A DNA stretch of 41,655 nt, from contig QHYA01000040.1 of NCBI GenBank assembly GCA_003223995.1, positions 1-41,655 on the forward strand, given 5' to 3'. The stretch comes from Acidobacteriota bacterium. GTDB taxonomy: Bacteria; Acidobacteriota; Polarisedimenticolia; QHYA01. The position numbers and the translations under genes were made by a program. Below are positions 41,530-41,655 of the stretch, piece after piece (within the stretch, counting starts at the first letter, position 1; each line of letters begins with the position of its first letter). The notes beneath the pieces were generated by a model, which worked only from the letters and a program-made list of their open reading frames with translations, was not told the DNA's origin and searched no databases.

Positions 41530-41655
41530 CTAGGGCCTCGCGGTTTGCGACGCCCCCGTCTCGCCCGCCTTGGCCATCTCTCCCATAAGTGGTGCAATCG
41601 GGTCGAGCACGCGGATCACGACCCGGCGGTTCTGCGCCCGGCCATCCCGGCTGGA
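41530..41655 (-). CDS. OmpA-family C-terminus (5' part outside window)
   Basis: The last 41 codons of a minus-strand gene run in from the right edge to a TAG at 41530. SRDGRAQNRRVVIRVLDP is the end of the OmpA/MotB peptidoglycan-binding domain, with the typical R-x-x-N-R-R-V motif. A tail of about 25 residues (MGEMAKAGETGASQTARP) follows. Such proteins tie the outer membrane to the cell wall. The N-terminal type, Pal-like or barrel, cannot be seen. Confidence 0.8.
   Translation of the reverse strand, partial: SSRDGRAQNRRVVIRVLDPIAPLMGEMAKAGETGASQTARP

Noticed and set aside
41500..41535. AT-rich CTTTACACTATACC as a plus-strand promoter
   Set aside because: It would drive transcription antisense into the OmpA-type gene, and no -35 box at the right distance is present.

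Overview
This window is high-GC (about two thirds by eye, not computed), densely packed DNA from a diderm (Gram-negative) bacterium. LptB, a very large LptC/LptA-type protein and an OmpA-type C-terminus point to an LPS-bearing outer membrane. The mix of an MglA-type polarity GTPase, a PATAN/DUF4388 protein, a PEGA protein, a two-subunit methylmalonyl-CoA mutase, DUF1844 and sigma-54 is most like Acidobacteriota or a neighbouring deep-branching phylum. That placement is inference from gene content only.

Layout. Positions 1-4366 are a minus-strand block: a zinc-ribbon protein running off the left edge, an unknown protein, MglA, a YihY-type membrane protein and the GTPase Der. A short mixed-strand stretch follows: HU (+), a PEGA lipoprotein-like protein (-) with a good sigma-54 promoter candidate, and an M50 intramembrane protease (+). 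From 6688 to 37376 everything credible is on the minus strand: ComEC; a toxin-antitoxin remnant; a cofactor cluster (NadC, BirA, CoaX and a frameshifted unknown) behind ValS; a response regulator tied to methylmalonyl-CoA mutase; a truncated acyl-CoA dehydrogenase; the classical lptC/A-lptB-rpoN-hpf order; an HMGL-like acyltransferase with crotonase, 3-hydroxyacyl-CoA dehydrogenase and thiolase; a DnaC-like ATPase with an alternative sigma factor; Hsp20 with DnaK; and a PATAN protein, a TPR/zinc-ribbon membrane protein and DUF1844. From 37326 the strand switches to plus: MazG, MutY, DUF169, a thioredoxin-like ferredoxin and an alpha/beta hydrolase. An OmpA C-terminus (-) with its terminator closes the window.

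How the genes work together. The thiolase, dehydrogenase, crotonase, acyl-CoA dehydrogenase and methylmalonyl-CoA mutase outline beta-oxidation or short-chain acyl-CoA metabolism feeding succinyl-CoA. LptB with LptC/A serves LPS transport. RpoN with HPF serves starvation and nitrogen-type regulation, and RpoN could act on the PEGA promoter seen here. DnaK and Hsp20 form a heat-shock pair.

The most striking feature is damage. At least six genes are missing conserved blocks or change frame: vapC, the unknown gene after coaX, the acyl-CoA dehydrogenase, mazG, mutY and DUF169. Three of these are consecutive at 37.3-40.1 kb. Either this is real recent decay or the contig contains several small assembly deletions; the sequence alone cannot decide. 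I did not see a defence island, CRISPR array, prophage, IS element, rRNA or tRNA.
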